A DNA stretch of 9,552 nucleotides from an uncultured Erysipelotrichaceae bacterium (GCA_902766135.1 CACXCK010000062.1:1-9552), one strand, 5' to 3'; shown: positions 1-5,258, numbered from the stretch's first letter. Numbers and translations are program-made. Notes: a model not told the origin generated them from the sequence alone.

Positions 1-78
1 AAAAGTATATCGAAATCAAATAATGAATTGCAAAAGAATTGGTTTAATCCTTTTGCTTTTTATAATTATGATACATAA
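1..78 (+). CDS. C-terminal end of an upstream gene (partial, unidentified)
   Basis: Frame 1 is open from the first base and reads 25 residues before TAA at 76-78. The tail contains ELQKNWFNPFAFYNYDT and is rich in Asn and aromatic residues. The composition is compatible with a real protein terminus, but it is too short to assign a family, and an open frame this long can occur by chance in AT-rich DNA. No hairpin terminator follows closely; the nearest good one is at 218-240. Confidence 0.35.
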   Translation, partial: KSISKSNNELQKNWFNPFAFYNYDT

Positions 79-217
79 AACTTTCTAAAAAAGAAATATA
101 TCTAAAGATTAAGATATTAGGATAAAGATAAAAGATGATGAATGTATTAGAGTTATTAATGGGGCAATGATTCAAGATATTAAAACAACATAATACTTAA
201 GATATAGTAAAGTGAAT

Positions 218-240
218 AGTAGGGAAAAATCCTACTTTTT
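218..240 (+). terminator. Rho-independent terminator
   Basis: A perfect 6-bp stem, AGTAGG (218-223) with CCTACT (231-236), closes a 7-base loop and is followed by a T run. It lies about 140 bases after the stop at 78, so it probably ends the transcript of the upstream gene or of a decayed gene in between. Confidence 0.65.
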
Positions 241-414
241 CTATGTCAATTTTTGGGTATAAATGAAAACAATATAATTAGTTTGGCAATAAATAAGCTC
301 ACATGCCATATAAAGCATAGTAGTTTTTTGATCTTATCTAAAGGATAATAAATAGTATAAATTATAGACCTATATTCTTATTATTAACCTAGAAAGCTAT
401 ATTAGTAAAAAATA

Positions 415-423
415 TGATATAAT
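415..423 (+). promoter_or_regulatory. Extended -10 promoter of the CDF gene
   Basis: TGATATAAT is a perfect extended -10 element (TGnTATAAT). No recognisable -35 hexamer lies 16-18 bases upstream. Transcription would start near 430, leaving a leader of about 26 bases before the ATG at 456. Confidence 0.6.
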
Positions 424-455
424 AATAAATATAAAATTCATAGAGGAGAGTTATT

Positions 456-1301
456 ATGAAAGAAAAAAAGTTAATAATTATAACAGCAATTTTGAATTTT
501 ATTTCCGCATCTTTAAAAATAATGTTGGGCATATTTTTTTCGTTTTCAACCCTAATCGCGGACTCTATTCAATCTTTTTTAGATTTCATTACTGATGTTG
601 TAAGTCTATTAGTAAATAAAATTGGTAAGAGAAGAGCAAATAAAACCTATCCATTTGGATATGGGCAAGTATACTACTTATCTAATATCTTTACAGGAAT
701 CTTATTGTTTTTAATTGGTCTCTTTATAGTTTATGGAATATTCACTTCTAAGAGTGAATTTGAACCTAATATATTAATATTAATTGGCTTATTAGTAGTA
801 TTGCTTATTAAGGGTATAGCTATATACTTAATAAAAAAATATGTCAATAGTACCAAAAGTGAACTACTTATTGAATCATATAAAGAGTCTAAAACAGATT
901 TCATATCTACTTGTGTAGTCTTATTAGTTTTAATATTAAGTTTTTTTGAAAAGTATATCCCAAGTTTTATTAATTTTGATAAGATTGGTAGTATCTGCAT
1001 GGCTCTATACATCTTCTATGTTTCAGTAAAAATTATAATTTCTAACATCAGAGGAATTCTAACTAATGATGAAGGAAATGAAGAACTAAAAGAAGTAATA
1101 AAAAAAGAACTAGAAGAATTTAAAGAATTTAAAATTACCAATATCAGAATAATTAAGATGTCATTTTATTATAGTGTTTTCTTACAAATAGATGTTAACA
1201 ATAGTATTAGAATAAGAGATTTCTTAAGAATAGAAAAGAAAATAAAAAGACATTTAAAAACTAATAAACTAATTAAATATATTGATATCGAGCCAATATA
1301 A
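456..1301 (+). CDS. Cation diffusion facilitator (CDF) family transporter
   Basis: Proton-coupled divalent metal efflux protein of the cytoplasmic membrane, 281 residues, a normal length for bacterial CDF proteins. TM1 spans about 6-30. TM2 carries the signature ADSIQSFLDFITD (35-47), and the loop after it has YPFGYG (65-70), equivalent to the usual HPYGHG. TM3-TM6 follow to about 200, and the soluble C-terminal domain runs about 208-281. The intramembrane metal site, usually H/DxxxD plus HxxxD, reads Q39/D43 in TM2 and E144/D148 (ESKTD) in TM5, so both usual His/Asp first ligands are changed. I recall related Bacillota CDF proteins with KESxAD in TM5, so E144 may be typical of a subfamily, whereas Q39 looks more unusual. 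The metal cannot be predicted; Mn, Fe or Zn are all possible. The start at 456 has a strong AGAGGAGAG site at 442-450. A short frame at 1330 follows after 28 bases and may be cotranscribed. Confidence 0.88.
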   Translation: MKEKKLIIITAILNFISASLKIMLGIFFSFSTLIADSIQSFLDFITDVVSLLVNKIGKRRANKTYPFGYGQVYYLSNIFTGILLFLIGLFIVYGIFTSKSEFEPNILILIGLLVVLLIKGIAIYLIKKYVNSTKSELLIESYKESKTDFISTCVVLLVLILSFFEKYIPSFINFDKIGSICMALYIFYVSVKIIISNIRGILTNDEGNEELKEVIKKELEEFKEFKITNIRIIKMSFYYSVFLQIDVNNSIRIRDFLRIEKKIKRHLKTNKLIKYIDIEPI

Positions 1302-1329
1302 TAGATAAGAATAGGATGGAGTTGTTGTT

Positions 1330-1470
1330 ATGTTAAATGCTATCAAGAGATGTTTAATAGTATTTATAGGAATTGTTCTACAATTTGGCTTTGCAATAAT
1401 TATTAGGTTATACTTTTATGAAAATGTAGGGCTTATAACAATTTTTTATATTGTCTCAAAATACCGTTAA
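1330..1470 (+). pseudogene. 46-codon membrane stub, possibly truncated cardiolipin synthase N-terminus
   Basis: ATG at 1330 is preceded by GGATGGAG (1314-1321) at good spacing, and the frame runs 46 codons to TAA at 1468. The product has a basic start (MLNAIKR), a hydrophobic helix (about 8-25), then RLYFYENVGLITIFYIV, the start of a second helix, ending abruptly in SKYR. The pattern of Arg, first helix, LQFG, aromatic/acidic turn and a second helix resembles the N-terminal transmembrane pair of cardiolipin synthases (Cls), which transfer phosphatidyl groups between phosphatidylglycerol molecules. Neither of the phospholipase-D HKD motifs is present downstream, so a Cls identity would mean a large deletion. 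The alternative is a genuine small membrane protein cotranscribed with the CDF gene. The family call is from memory of the N-terminal pattern only. Confidence 0.45.
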
Positions 1471-1503
1471 AGGAATAATAATTAGTCCATTATATCATAT
1501 AAT

Positions 1504-1517
1504 TGTAAAGCTTTACA
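1504..1517. promoter_or_regulatory. Perfect 14-bp palindrome, possible operator
   Basis: TGTAAAGCTTTACA is a perfect inverted repeat with no spacer. Its outer arms match the catabolite-responsive (cre) pattern TGTAAn...nTTACA, but the central dinucleotide is GC rather than the CG expected for LacI-family operators. No promoter clearly overlaps it, so an operator role is a guess. As RNA it would not make a terminator because no T run follows. Confidence 0.25.
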
Positions 1518-1583
1518 TTCATTGCTATGTCAAAATGTAAGAGTATGCTATATTTAAAATGAAATAACGGAAGGGTAATATGT

Positions 1584-1745
1584 TTGAAAGAATATAATAG
1601 AAAAAACGAAAGAAAAGAGAAATAATTATAGGCAAAACTTAAAATCAAAGACCTGGAAACTAAATACGCCAAAAAAATTCCTGGTGAATTAATAGCTCTA
1701 GTACTATTATCTGCTATTATAGTTTTAATTAGCAAAATTGTTTAA
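1584..1745 (+). pseudogene. Broken small single-helix membrane protein
   Basis: From TTG at 1584, with AGGG-type purines at 1571-1574, one frame reads a basic segment (KEYNRKNERKEK), hits TAA at 1623 and TAG at 1629, then continues for 37 codons to TAA at 1743. The second part reads KIKDLETKYAKKIPGELIAL followed by a strongly hydrophobic helix and a Lys near the end. The basic character continues across the stops, which suggests one former gene of about 53 codons. No usable start lies after the second stop. I do not recognise the family. Confidence 0.3.
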
Positions 1746-1762
1746 AAATAAAAATATCTCTA

Positions 1763-1771
1763 TGCTATAAT
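1763..1771 (+). promoter_or_regulatory. Extended -10 promoter of the phosphoesterase gene
   Basis: TGCTATAAT is a perfect extended -10 element, 22 bases ahead of the ATG at 1794. The predicted transcript start near 1778 gives a leader of only about 16 bases, with AAGGAG at 1783-1788. Confidence 0.6.
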
Positions 1772-1793
1772 AGTTATATTAAAAGGAGCTCTT

Positions 1794-2537
1794 ATGATAT
1801 TAAAAAACATATTTAATAATTTAAAAAAACAAGAGACTAAGGAAGAGTTAGAAAAAGAGTATCTAAGTCTTGGTAAAAATGATAATATATATGGCTTTCA
1901 AAAAAAGTTTTATATGCAGTCTAATAGATTATTAAAAGTATTTGGTAATGCAAGAGAATACTTACCTAACAAAATAAAATTAATTGTCGTAACTGATACA
2001 CATAATACCCTAAATGAAGAAGAACTAATAAAAATAACTGCTGAGCATCCAGATTTTGATGCTTGTCTCCTATTAGGTGATCATAGTGCAAGTGATATTG
2101 AGATTATTTTAAAACATATTCAGAAAGAAAAAATATTTGCATTACTTGGAAATCACGACATTGACTATATTAGTAATTATAACCTATTTAATTTAAATGG
2201 TAACATCGTGACCATAAATGGCGTAAGACTACTCGGCATTGAAGGAAGTTTTAAATATAAAAAAGCAGACTTTCCATCATTTAGCCAAGAAGATTCTATA
2301 AAATTTTTGGATGATAAAGCAACAGCAGATATTCTTGTAAGTCATGACGGACCATTTGATGATAAGATGATTAATAATCCGGCCCATCAAGGATTATTCG
2401 GCATAACATACTACTTATATAAGAATAAAGTAAAATATAATATTCATGGACATCTACATAACACTTTTGATAAAACTCTTAACAATGGAACAATTGAAAA
2501 ATGCATGTACAAAATAAACTACATAGAGCTTTATTAA
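1794..2537 (+). CDS. Calcineurin-like metallophosphoesterase
   Basis: Predicted two-metal phosphoesterase, 247 residues, cytoplasmic, with no signal peptide or membrane segment. All five family motifs are present in order: DTH (68-70), GDH (95-97), GNHD (119-122), SHDGP (183-187) and GHLH (219-222). These residues bind the metal pair and the phosphate. The substrate cannot be told; relatives hydrolyse phosphodiesters, nucleotides or phosphoproteins. The first 60 residues lie ahead of the catalytic core, are charged and probably helical, and are not part of the standard fold, so they may be a docking or regulatory extension. The start at 1794 is set by AAGGAG six bases upstream and by the promoter just before it. 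The gene seems to be transcribed alone. Only a weak bulged hairpin (about 2536-2564) follows the stop. Confidence 0.85.
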   Translation: MILKNIFNNLKKQETKEELEKEYLSLGKNDNIYGFQKKFYMQSNRLLKVFGNAREYLPNKIKLIVVTDTHNTLNEEELIKITAEHPDFDACLLLGDHSASDIEIILKHIQKEKIFALLGNHDIDYISNYNLFNLNGNIVTINGVRLLGIEGSFKYKKADFPSFSQEDSIKFLDDKATADILVSHDGPFDDKMINNPAHQGLFGITYYLYKNKVKYNIHGHLHNTFDKTLNNGTIEKCMYKINYIELY

Positions 2538-2618
2538 AAAGACAAAATATTAATCGTGCTTTTTATAAAGAAAAAAACAATCAACAAAAAAATTTATAAA
2601 ATATAACAACGATAAAAG

Positions 2619-2627
2619 TGATATAAT
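2619..2627 (+). promoter_or_regulatory. Extended -10 promoter of the Mrr-like gene
   Basis: TGATATAAT is a perfect extended -10 element only 17 bases before the ATG at 2644. The predicted transcript start (about 2634) falls on the ribosome site AGGAGGA (2634-2640), so the mRNA would have almost no leader. No -35 hexamer is evident. Confidence 0.55.
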
Positions 2628-2643
2628 CATATTAGGAGGAAAT

Positions 2644-3012
2644 ATGAAAGTAATAGTTATCATAGATAAATACGTAGACGAAAGAGAATTTAGAAACTAC
2701 AGTACTTATTGGTTATCAAAATTAGGATTTAAGAATATTACTATAGATGATCCAAGTTTAAATGATGAAGATTCTACCAACAATAATGACTTTAAAGCCA
2801 CTAAAAGAAATAAAGAATATACTATCCAGACATTCTTAAATCAGAATATTACTGAAAAAGAAGTAGAAGAAACGCTTATTGATATGGAAAAAGAACATGT
2901 TGAAAATGGTATAATCGTAACAAACAAAGAAGTAAGTGAAGATTTTATTAAGTATGCTAAAGAAAAGAAAATTGAAATAATTGATCGCAGTAAATTTACT
3001 GAAGACATATAA
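2644..3012 (+). CDS. Small Mrr-like restriction-endonuclease-fold protein, probably inactive
   Basis: A 122-residue cytoplasmic protein. Residues 49-119 follow the Mrr/restriction-endonuclease-like pattern: D49 in NNDFKATKRN, the strand EYTIQ (58-62), a helix (71-88), the strand NGIIVTN with a following helix (SEDFIKYAKE), and the closing strand IEIIDRSKF. In active Mrr-type nucleases the second strand ends in Q/ExK, often IQCK. Here it reads IQTF, so the catalytic lysine position is Phe64, while D49 and Q62 remain. That suggests a DNA-binding or structural role without cleavage, unless another lysine substitutes. The N-terminal 48 residues include a W-LSKLGF helix seen ahead of many Mrr domains. 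A strong AGGAGGA precedes the start. A flavodoxin remnant starts 14 bases after the stop with its own ribosome site, so the two were probably an operon. Family placement is by pattern, not by search. Confidence 0.6.
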   Translation: MKVIVIIDKYVDEREFRNYSTYWLSKLGFKNITIDDPSLNDEDSTNNNDFKATKRNKEYTIQTFLNQNITEKEVEETLIDMEKEHVENGIIVTNKEVSEDFIKYAKEKKIEIIDRSKFTEDI

Positions 3013-3026
3013 GAAAGGAAATAATA

Positions 3027-3173
3027 ATGATTAAAATATTAGTAAGTTACTTTTCAGCAAGTGGGACAACTAAGCGTGTTGCCGAAAAGTTGTCATTAGC
3101 CATCAACGCTGACTTATTTGAAATAGTTCCAAAAGAAAAATACACAAGTATAGATTTAAACAGAATGAAATGA
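3027..3173 (+). pseudogene. Flavodoxin N-terminal fragment
   Basis: ATG at 3027, after AAAGGA, opens 48 codons ending in TGA at 3171-3173. The product begins MIKILVSYFSASGTTKRVAE: first beta strand, then the FMN-phosphate loop SASGTT (10-15), then a helix and NADLFEIVPKEKYTSIDLN, typical of short-chain flavodoxins of about 150-190 residues. The sequence breaks off where the family continues DLNW...KSRS; Trp is replaced by Arg, and the aromatic isoalloxazine-binding loops are missing. The fragment cannot make a functional flavodoxin. The downstream sequence in the same frame is glutathione peroxidase. Confidence 0.8.
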
Positions 3174-3644
3174 AAAGTATTAATAATTGTTAATACAGCT
3201 ACAGGATGTGGTTTTACTCCTCAATATGAAGGCTTAGAAAACCTATACAAAAAGTATCATGAAAAAGGCTTAGAAATACTAGATTTTCCATGCAATCAAT
3301 TTGGTAGTCAAGCCCCTGGAAGCGATGATGAAATACATGAGTTCTGTACATTAAAGTACAATACAACATTTGACCAATTTGCTAAAATTGATGTAAATGG
3401 CGAAGAAGAAATCCCCCTATTTACATATCTTAAAGGTGAAATAAAGGAAGATAAAATAACCGGCATGAAAAATAAAATGGCTATGAAAGCTGTCGAAAAA
3501 ATAAGTACAACATGTAAAAACGAAGGAGACATCAAATGGAACTTTACTAAATTCCTAGTAGATAGAGAAGGAAAAGTAATTGAAAGATACTCACCAACAT
3601 TTAATCCAGAAGATATGGAAAAAGATATTTTGCCTTTATTGTAA
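3174..3644 (+). pseudogene. Glutathione peroxidase lacking its N-terminus
   Basis: Directly after the TGA at 3171, the same frame continues 156 codons to TAA at 3642. It begins KVLIIVNTATGCGFTPQYEGL and includes the thiol/peroxidase active site C (TGT at 3207), the CNQFGSQAPGS motif with the catalytic Gln, and KWNFTKFLVDREG with the catalytic Trp, so the peroxidase core is intact. Family members have about 20-25 more residues before this point, giving the first strands and the conserved KGKVLL. No ATG, GTG or TTG with a ribosome site is available at the 5' end, and the first in-frame ATG is far downstream (about 3465). The fragment is therefore probably not made. The peroxidatic residue is Cys, not selenocysteine, so the TGA is not a misplaced Sec codon. 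Confidence 0.8.
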
Positions 3645-3650
3645 AACATA

Positions 3651-3673
3651 AGCAGACCAAAAAGTCTGCTTTT
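3651..3673 (+). terminator. Rho-independent terminator after the peroxidase fragment
   Basis: A perfect 7-bp stem, AGCAGAC (3651-3657) with GTCTGCT (3664-3670), has a 6-base A-rich loop and a short T run. It starts six bases after the peroxidase stop, so the original gene end is preserved. Confidence 0.75.
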
Positions 3674-3680
3674 AATAAGT

Positions 3681-3686
3681 TATACT
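3681..3686 (+). promoter_or_regulatory. -10 element of the DUF1848-type gene
   Basis: TATACT lies 20 bases before the ATG at 3707 and just after the preceding terminator. It lacks the TGn extension (AGT instead) and has no clear -35, so it is weaker evidence than the other promoters here. Confidence 0.35.
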
Positions 3687-3706
3687 AAAATGGAAAGGAG
3701 AATAAT

Positions 3707-4597
3707 ATGATTCTAAACATAAGTGGCCGAACGGACATCGTGGCCTTCTACACAGAATGGCTAATGAATAGACTAGATGAAGGATATATAGATGTAAGAA
3801 ATCCTTTTAATCCCAAAATGGTAAGTAGAATAATGTTTGATGATGTGGACTTATTATTCTTCTGTACTAAAAACCCAATACCTATATTAGACAAATTAAA
3901 AGATATTAAGAAGAAAGTATATTTTCATATTACTTTAACCGGATATAAAAAAGATATTGAACCAGGTCTACCTCCTAAAAAAGATATTATCAAAGCAATA
4001 AAAAAATTATCCAGTATTGTTGGCAAAGATAATGTTGTAGTGCGATATGATCCGCTTCTTATAAATGACATTTATACTATTGATTATCATATTAAAGCGT
4101 TTAAAAAAATTTGTGAGTTATTAGACGGCTTTATAAGTAAAATATTAATATCTTTTATTGATGATTATAAAAATGTTCGAAATAATTATCATATATTGAA
4201 GAATAGAAATTTATCTAAAGATGATTATAAAAGAATTGGTTTATCTTTTAGTGAAAGTGCCAAAAATCATCACATGGTAGTTCATACTTGTGCCGAAAAT
4301 AGAAATTTAGCAGAATATGGATTCGTCATTGATGAATGTATGTCTAAAGAATTAGCCTATAAATTAACAGGAAAGAAGTATAAAAAATGGCAAGCAAGAA
4401 AAAATGTCCCGTGTAAGTGTATAGAAATGGTCGACATTGGAGCCTACAACACTTGTAAACATTATTGCCGGTATTGCTATGCCAACTATGATGAAAAAAA
4501 AGTAAAAGAAAACATGTCGTTACATAACCCTAAGTCTTCCCTGCTAATAGGTGAATTAAAAGAGTCCGACACAATAAAAATAAGAAAAACTAGGTAG
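3707..4597 (+). CDS. DUF1848-type protein with C-terminal CX3CX2C motif
   Basis: A 296-residue cytoplasmic protein of uncharacterised function that matches the DUF1848 pattern: an N-terminal SGRTDIVAFYTEW (6-18), a central barrel-like region with FFCTKNPIP (52-60), FHITLTGY and VVRYDPLL, then HTCAEN and a cysteine-rich tail. The tail has CKC (Cys236, Cys238) followed by DIGAYNTCKHYCRYCYAN, giving C250-x3-C254-x2-C257, the spacing that binds the [4Fe-4S] cluster in radical SAM enzymes. In normal radical SAM proteins this motif is near the N-terminus; here it is near the end, as is usual in this family. A permuted radical-SAM-like enzyme is a reasonable inference, but the reaction is unknown. 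The start has AAAGGAG (3694-3700) seven bases upstream. It appears monocistronic. Confidence 0.75.
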   Translation: MILNISGRTDIVAFYTEWLMNRLDEGYIDVRNPFNPKMVSRIMFDDVDLLFFCTKNPIPILDKLKDIKKKVYFHITLTGYKKDIEPGLPPKKDIIKAIKKLSSIVGKDNVVVRYDPLLINDIYTIDYHIKAFKKICELLDGFISKILISFIDDYKNVRNNYHILKNRNLSKDDYKRIGLSFSESAKNHHMVVHTCAENRNLAEYGFVIDECMSKELAYKLTGKKYKKWQARKNVPCKCIEMVDIGAYNTCKHYCRYCYANYDEKKVKENMSLHNPKSSLLIGELKESDTIKIRKTR

Positions 4598-4603
4598 TTT
4601 TTT
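4585..4603 (+). terminator. Weak AT-rich terminator overlapping the stop codon
   Basis: AAAAAC (4585-4590) can pair with GTTTTT (4597-4602), enclosing TAGGTA, with the TAG stop inside the structure. The stem is almost all A-T and would be weak, but the trailing T run is right. Confidence 0.35.
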
Positions 4604-4614
4604 ATAATAAATAA

Positions 4615-4623
4615 TGCTACTAT
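4615..4623 (+). promoter_or_regulatory. Extended -10 promoter of the C39-like peptidase gene
   Basis: TGCTACTAT matches TGnTAnnAT, with T, A and T kept at the key positions. It lies 37 bases before the ATG at 4660. An overlapping TATATT at 4621-4626 is an alternative. Confidence 0.4.
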
Positions 4624-4659
4624 ATTATTAAGCTAATTAATGGAAAGGATAAAACTAAA

Positions 4660-5217
4660 ATGAAAATACCACTAAGATTTCAGACAACTGAATATGACTG
4701 TGCCCCAACTTCTTTTATTAATGCTCTATTATATTTATACGAAAGAGAAGAAATACCCGCTATCTTATTAAAAACAATATACCAGTATTCACTAGACGAA
4801 AAACGGTGTCAGGGAACCTCTAGAGAATCTGCTGAAAAACTAGCAAATCTTATTAGCGAGTATGCCAAAGATAATGGTTTTAAAATACGCGTAGTAACCC
4901 TTACTAAAGACGAAGTTCAATTATCTACAATGAAAGAATGTTTAAATGAAGGTGGGGTTATAATTGCCCGATGCTATCAAGATTCTGAACACTATGTATT
5001 AATAACAAATATTGATGATAATTCTGCCTACCTTTTTGACCCATACTATCTAGATAAAAAGACCTATATAGAAGATGACGAGGTTGTAATTGCCTTAAAG
5101 GATACTTTCACCTACAATCGTATTGTTAAAATAGATAGACTCTTTAGTGAGTCTAAAAAAGATTTTTCTTTAATGGAAAAAGACAAAAGAGAGATTTTTT
5201 TACTTTACAGAGAATAA
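4660..5217 (+). CDS. C39-like papain-fold peptidase family protein
   Basis: A 185-residue protein with the layout of the C39-like peptidase clan. The oxyanion-hole Gln and nucleophile Cys are in FQTTEYDCAPTS (Q8, C14). The catalytic His is in SEHYVLI (H111) and the Asp in LFDPYY (D127). It has no signal peptide, no transmembrane segment and no ABC-transporter part, so it is not a bacteriocin-exporting C39 transporter but a stand-alone cytoplasmic member. No precursor peptide with a double-glycine leader is visible nearby. Its substrate is unknown. The start at 4660 follows GGAAAGGA (4642-4649). Its stop lies inside the stem of the following terminator, so it is transcribed as a single gene. 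Confidence 0.7.
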   Translation: MKIPLRFQTTEYDCAPTSFINALLYLYEREEIPAILLKTIYQYSLDEKRCQGTSRESAEKLANLISEYAKDNGFKIRVVTLTKDEVQLSTMKECLNEGGVIIARCYQDSEHYVLITNIDDNSAYLFDPYYLDKKTYIEDDEVVIALKDTFTYNRIVKIDRLFSESKKDFSLMEKDKREIFLLYRE

Positions 5218-5241
5218 GACTGTTTCTTATTCTTTTTTTTT
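5211..5241 (+). terminator. Rho-independent terminator of the peptidase gene
   Basis: AGAATAAG (5211-5218) pairs perfectly with CTTATTCT (5226-5233), giving an 8-bp stem and a 7-base loop, followed by eight T. The TAA stop at 5215-5217 is inside the stem. A second copy of AGAATAAG at 5242-5249 could also pair with the descending arm. Confidence 0.8.
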
Positions 5242-5249
5242 AGAATAAG

Positions 5250-5258
5250 TGATATACT
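5250..5258 (+). promoter_or_regulatory. Extended -10 promoter of the amino-acid ABC transporter operon
   Basis: TGATATACT is an extended -10 element directly after the preceding terminator. The start would be near 5265, just ahead of AGGAG (5268-5272), so the leader before the ATG at 5283 is under 20 bases. Confidence 0.55.

Larger units (their letters stand above)
79..455. other. Gene-poor stretch upstream of the CDF transporter
   Basis: No gene of convincing length is present here. Bases 113-193 hold a 26-codon open frame without an upstream ribosome site (it includes DDECIRVINGAMIQDIK). It has a coding-like amino-acid mix and could be a remnant, but I do not recognise it. The stretch also holds a hairpin terminator at 218-240 and an extended -10 promoter at 415-423. 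I saw no riboswitch consensus, such as a metal-sensing yybP-ykoY core, ahead of the transporter gene. Confidence 0.5.
1471..1793. other. Decayed intergenic region
   Basis: No intact gene lies between the stub ending at 1470 and the phosphoesterase gene. The stretch contains a perfect 14-bp palindrome at 1504-1517, a broken small membrane-protein frame at 1584-1745, and the promoter of the next gene at 1763-1771. A complementary-strand open frame exists here but has no ribosome site and looks like a chance opening. Confidence 0.5.

Noticed and set aside
1490..1735. Complementary-strand open frame of 81 codons
   Set aside because: It covers the decayed region, has low-complexity hydrophobic composition and no ribosome site; the + strand remnant explains the coding signal better.
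2536..2564. Terminator after the metallophosphoesterase gene
   Set aside because: The stem is AT-rich with a bulged A and a 12-base loop and has no proper T tract after it; too weak to list as a feature.
3171..3173. UGA read as Trp or Gly (alternative genetic code) so that the flavodoxin/peroxidase frame is a real fusion
   Set aside because: None of the nine complete genes contains an in-frame TGA, and Trp is written TGG in several of them. The absence of TGA stops is expected in AT-rich genomes that prefer TAA. One codon in a truncated gene is not evidence for recoding.
3171..3209. Selenocysteine codon in the glutathione peroxidase
   Set aside because: The peroxidatic position is a normal TGT Cys at 3207; the TGA is 11 codons earlier, at the conserved Gly position, and no SECIS-like hairpin is evident just after it.
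2644..3644. Defence island with the Mrr-like protein as effector
   Set aside because: There is no methylase, helicase, integrase or other defence gene next to it, and the nuclease motif appears lost.
3308..3649. Complementary-strand open frame of 113 codons
   Set aside because: It is antisense to the clearly coding peroxidase fragment, has no ribosome site, and its translation resembles no known pattern.
4660..5217. Bacteriocin or lanthipeptide processing locus built on the C39-like peptidase
   Set aside because: No precursor peptide with a GG leader, no C39 ABC exporter and no modification enzyme lie nearby; the amino-acid importer downstream is a separate transcription unit.
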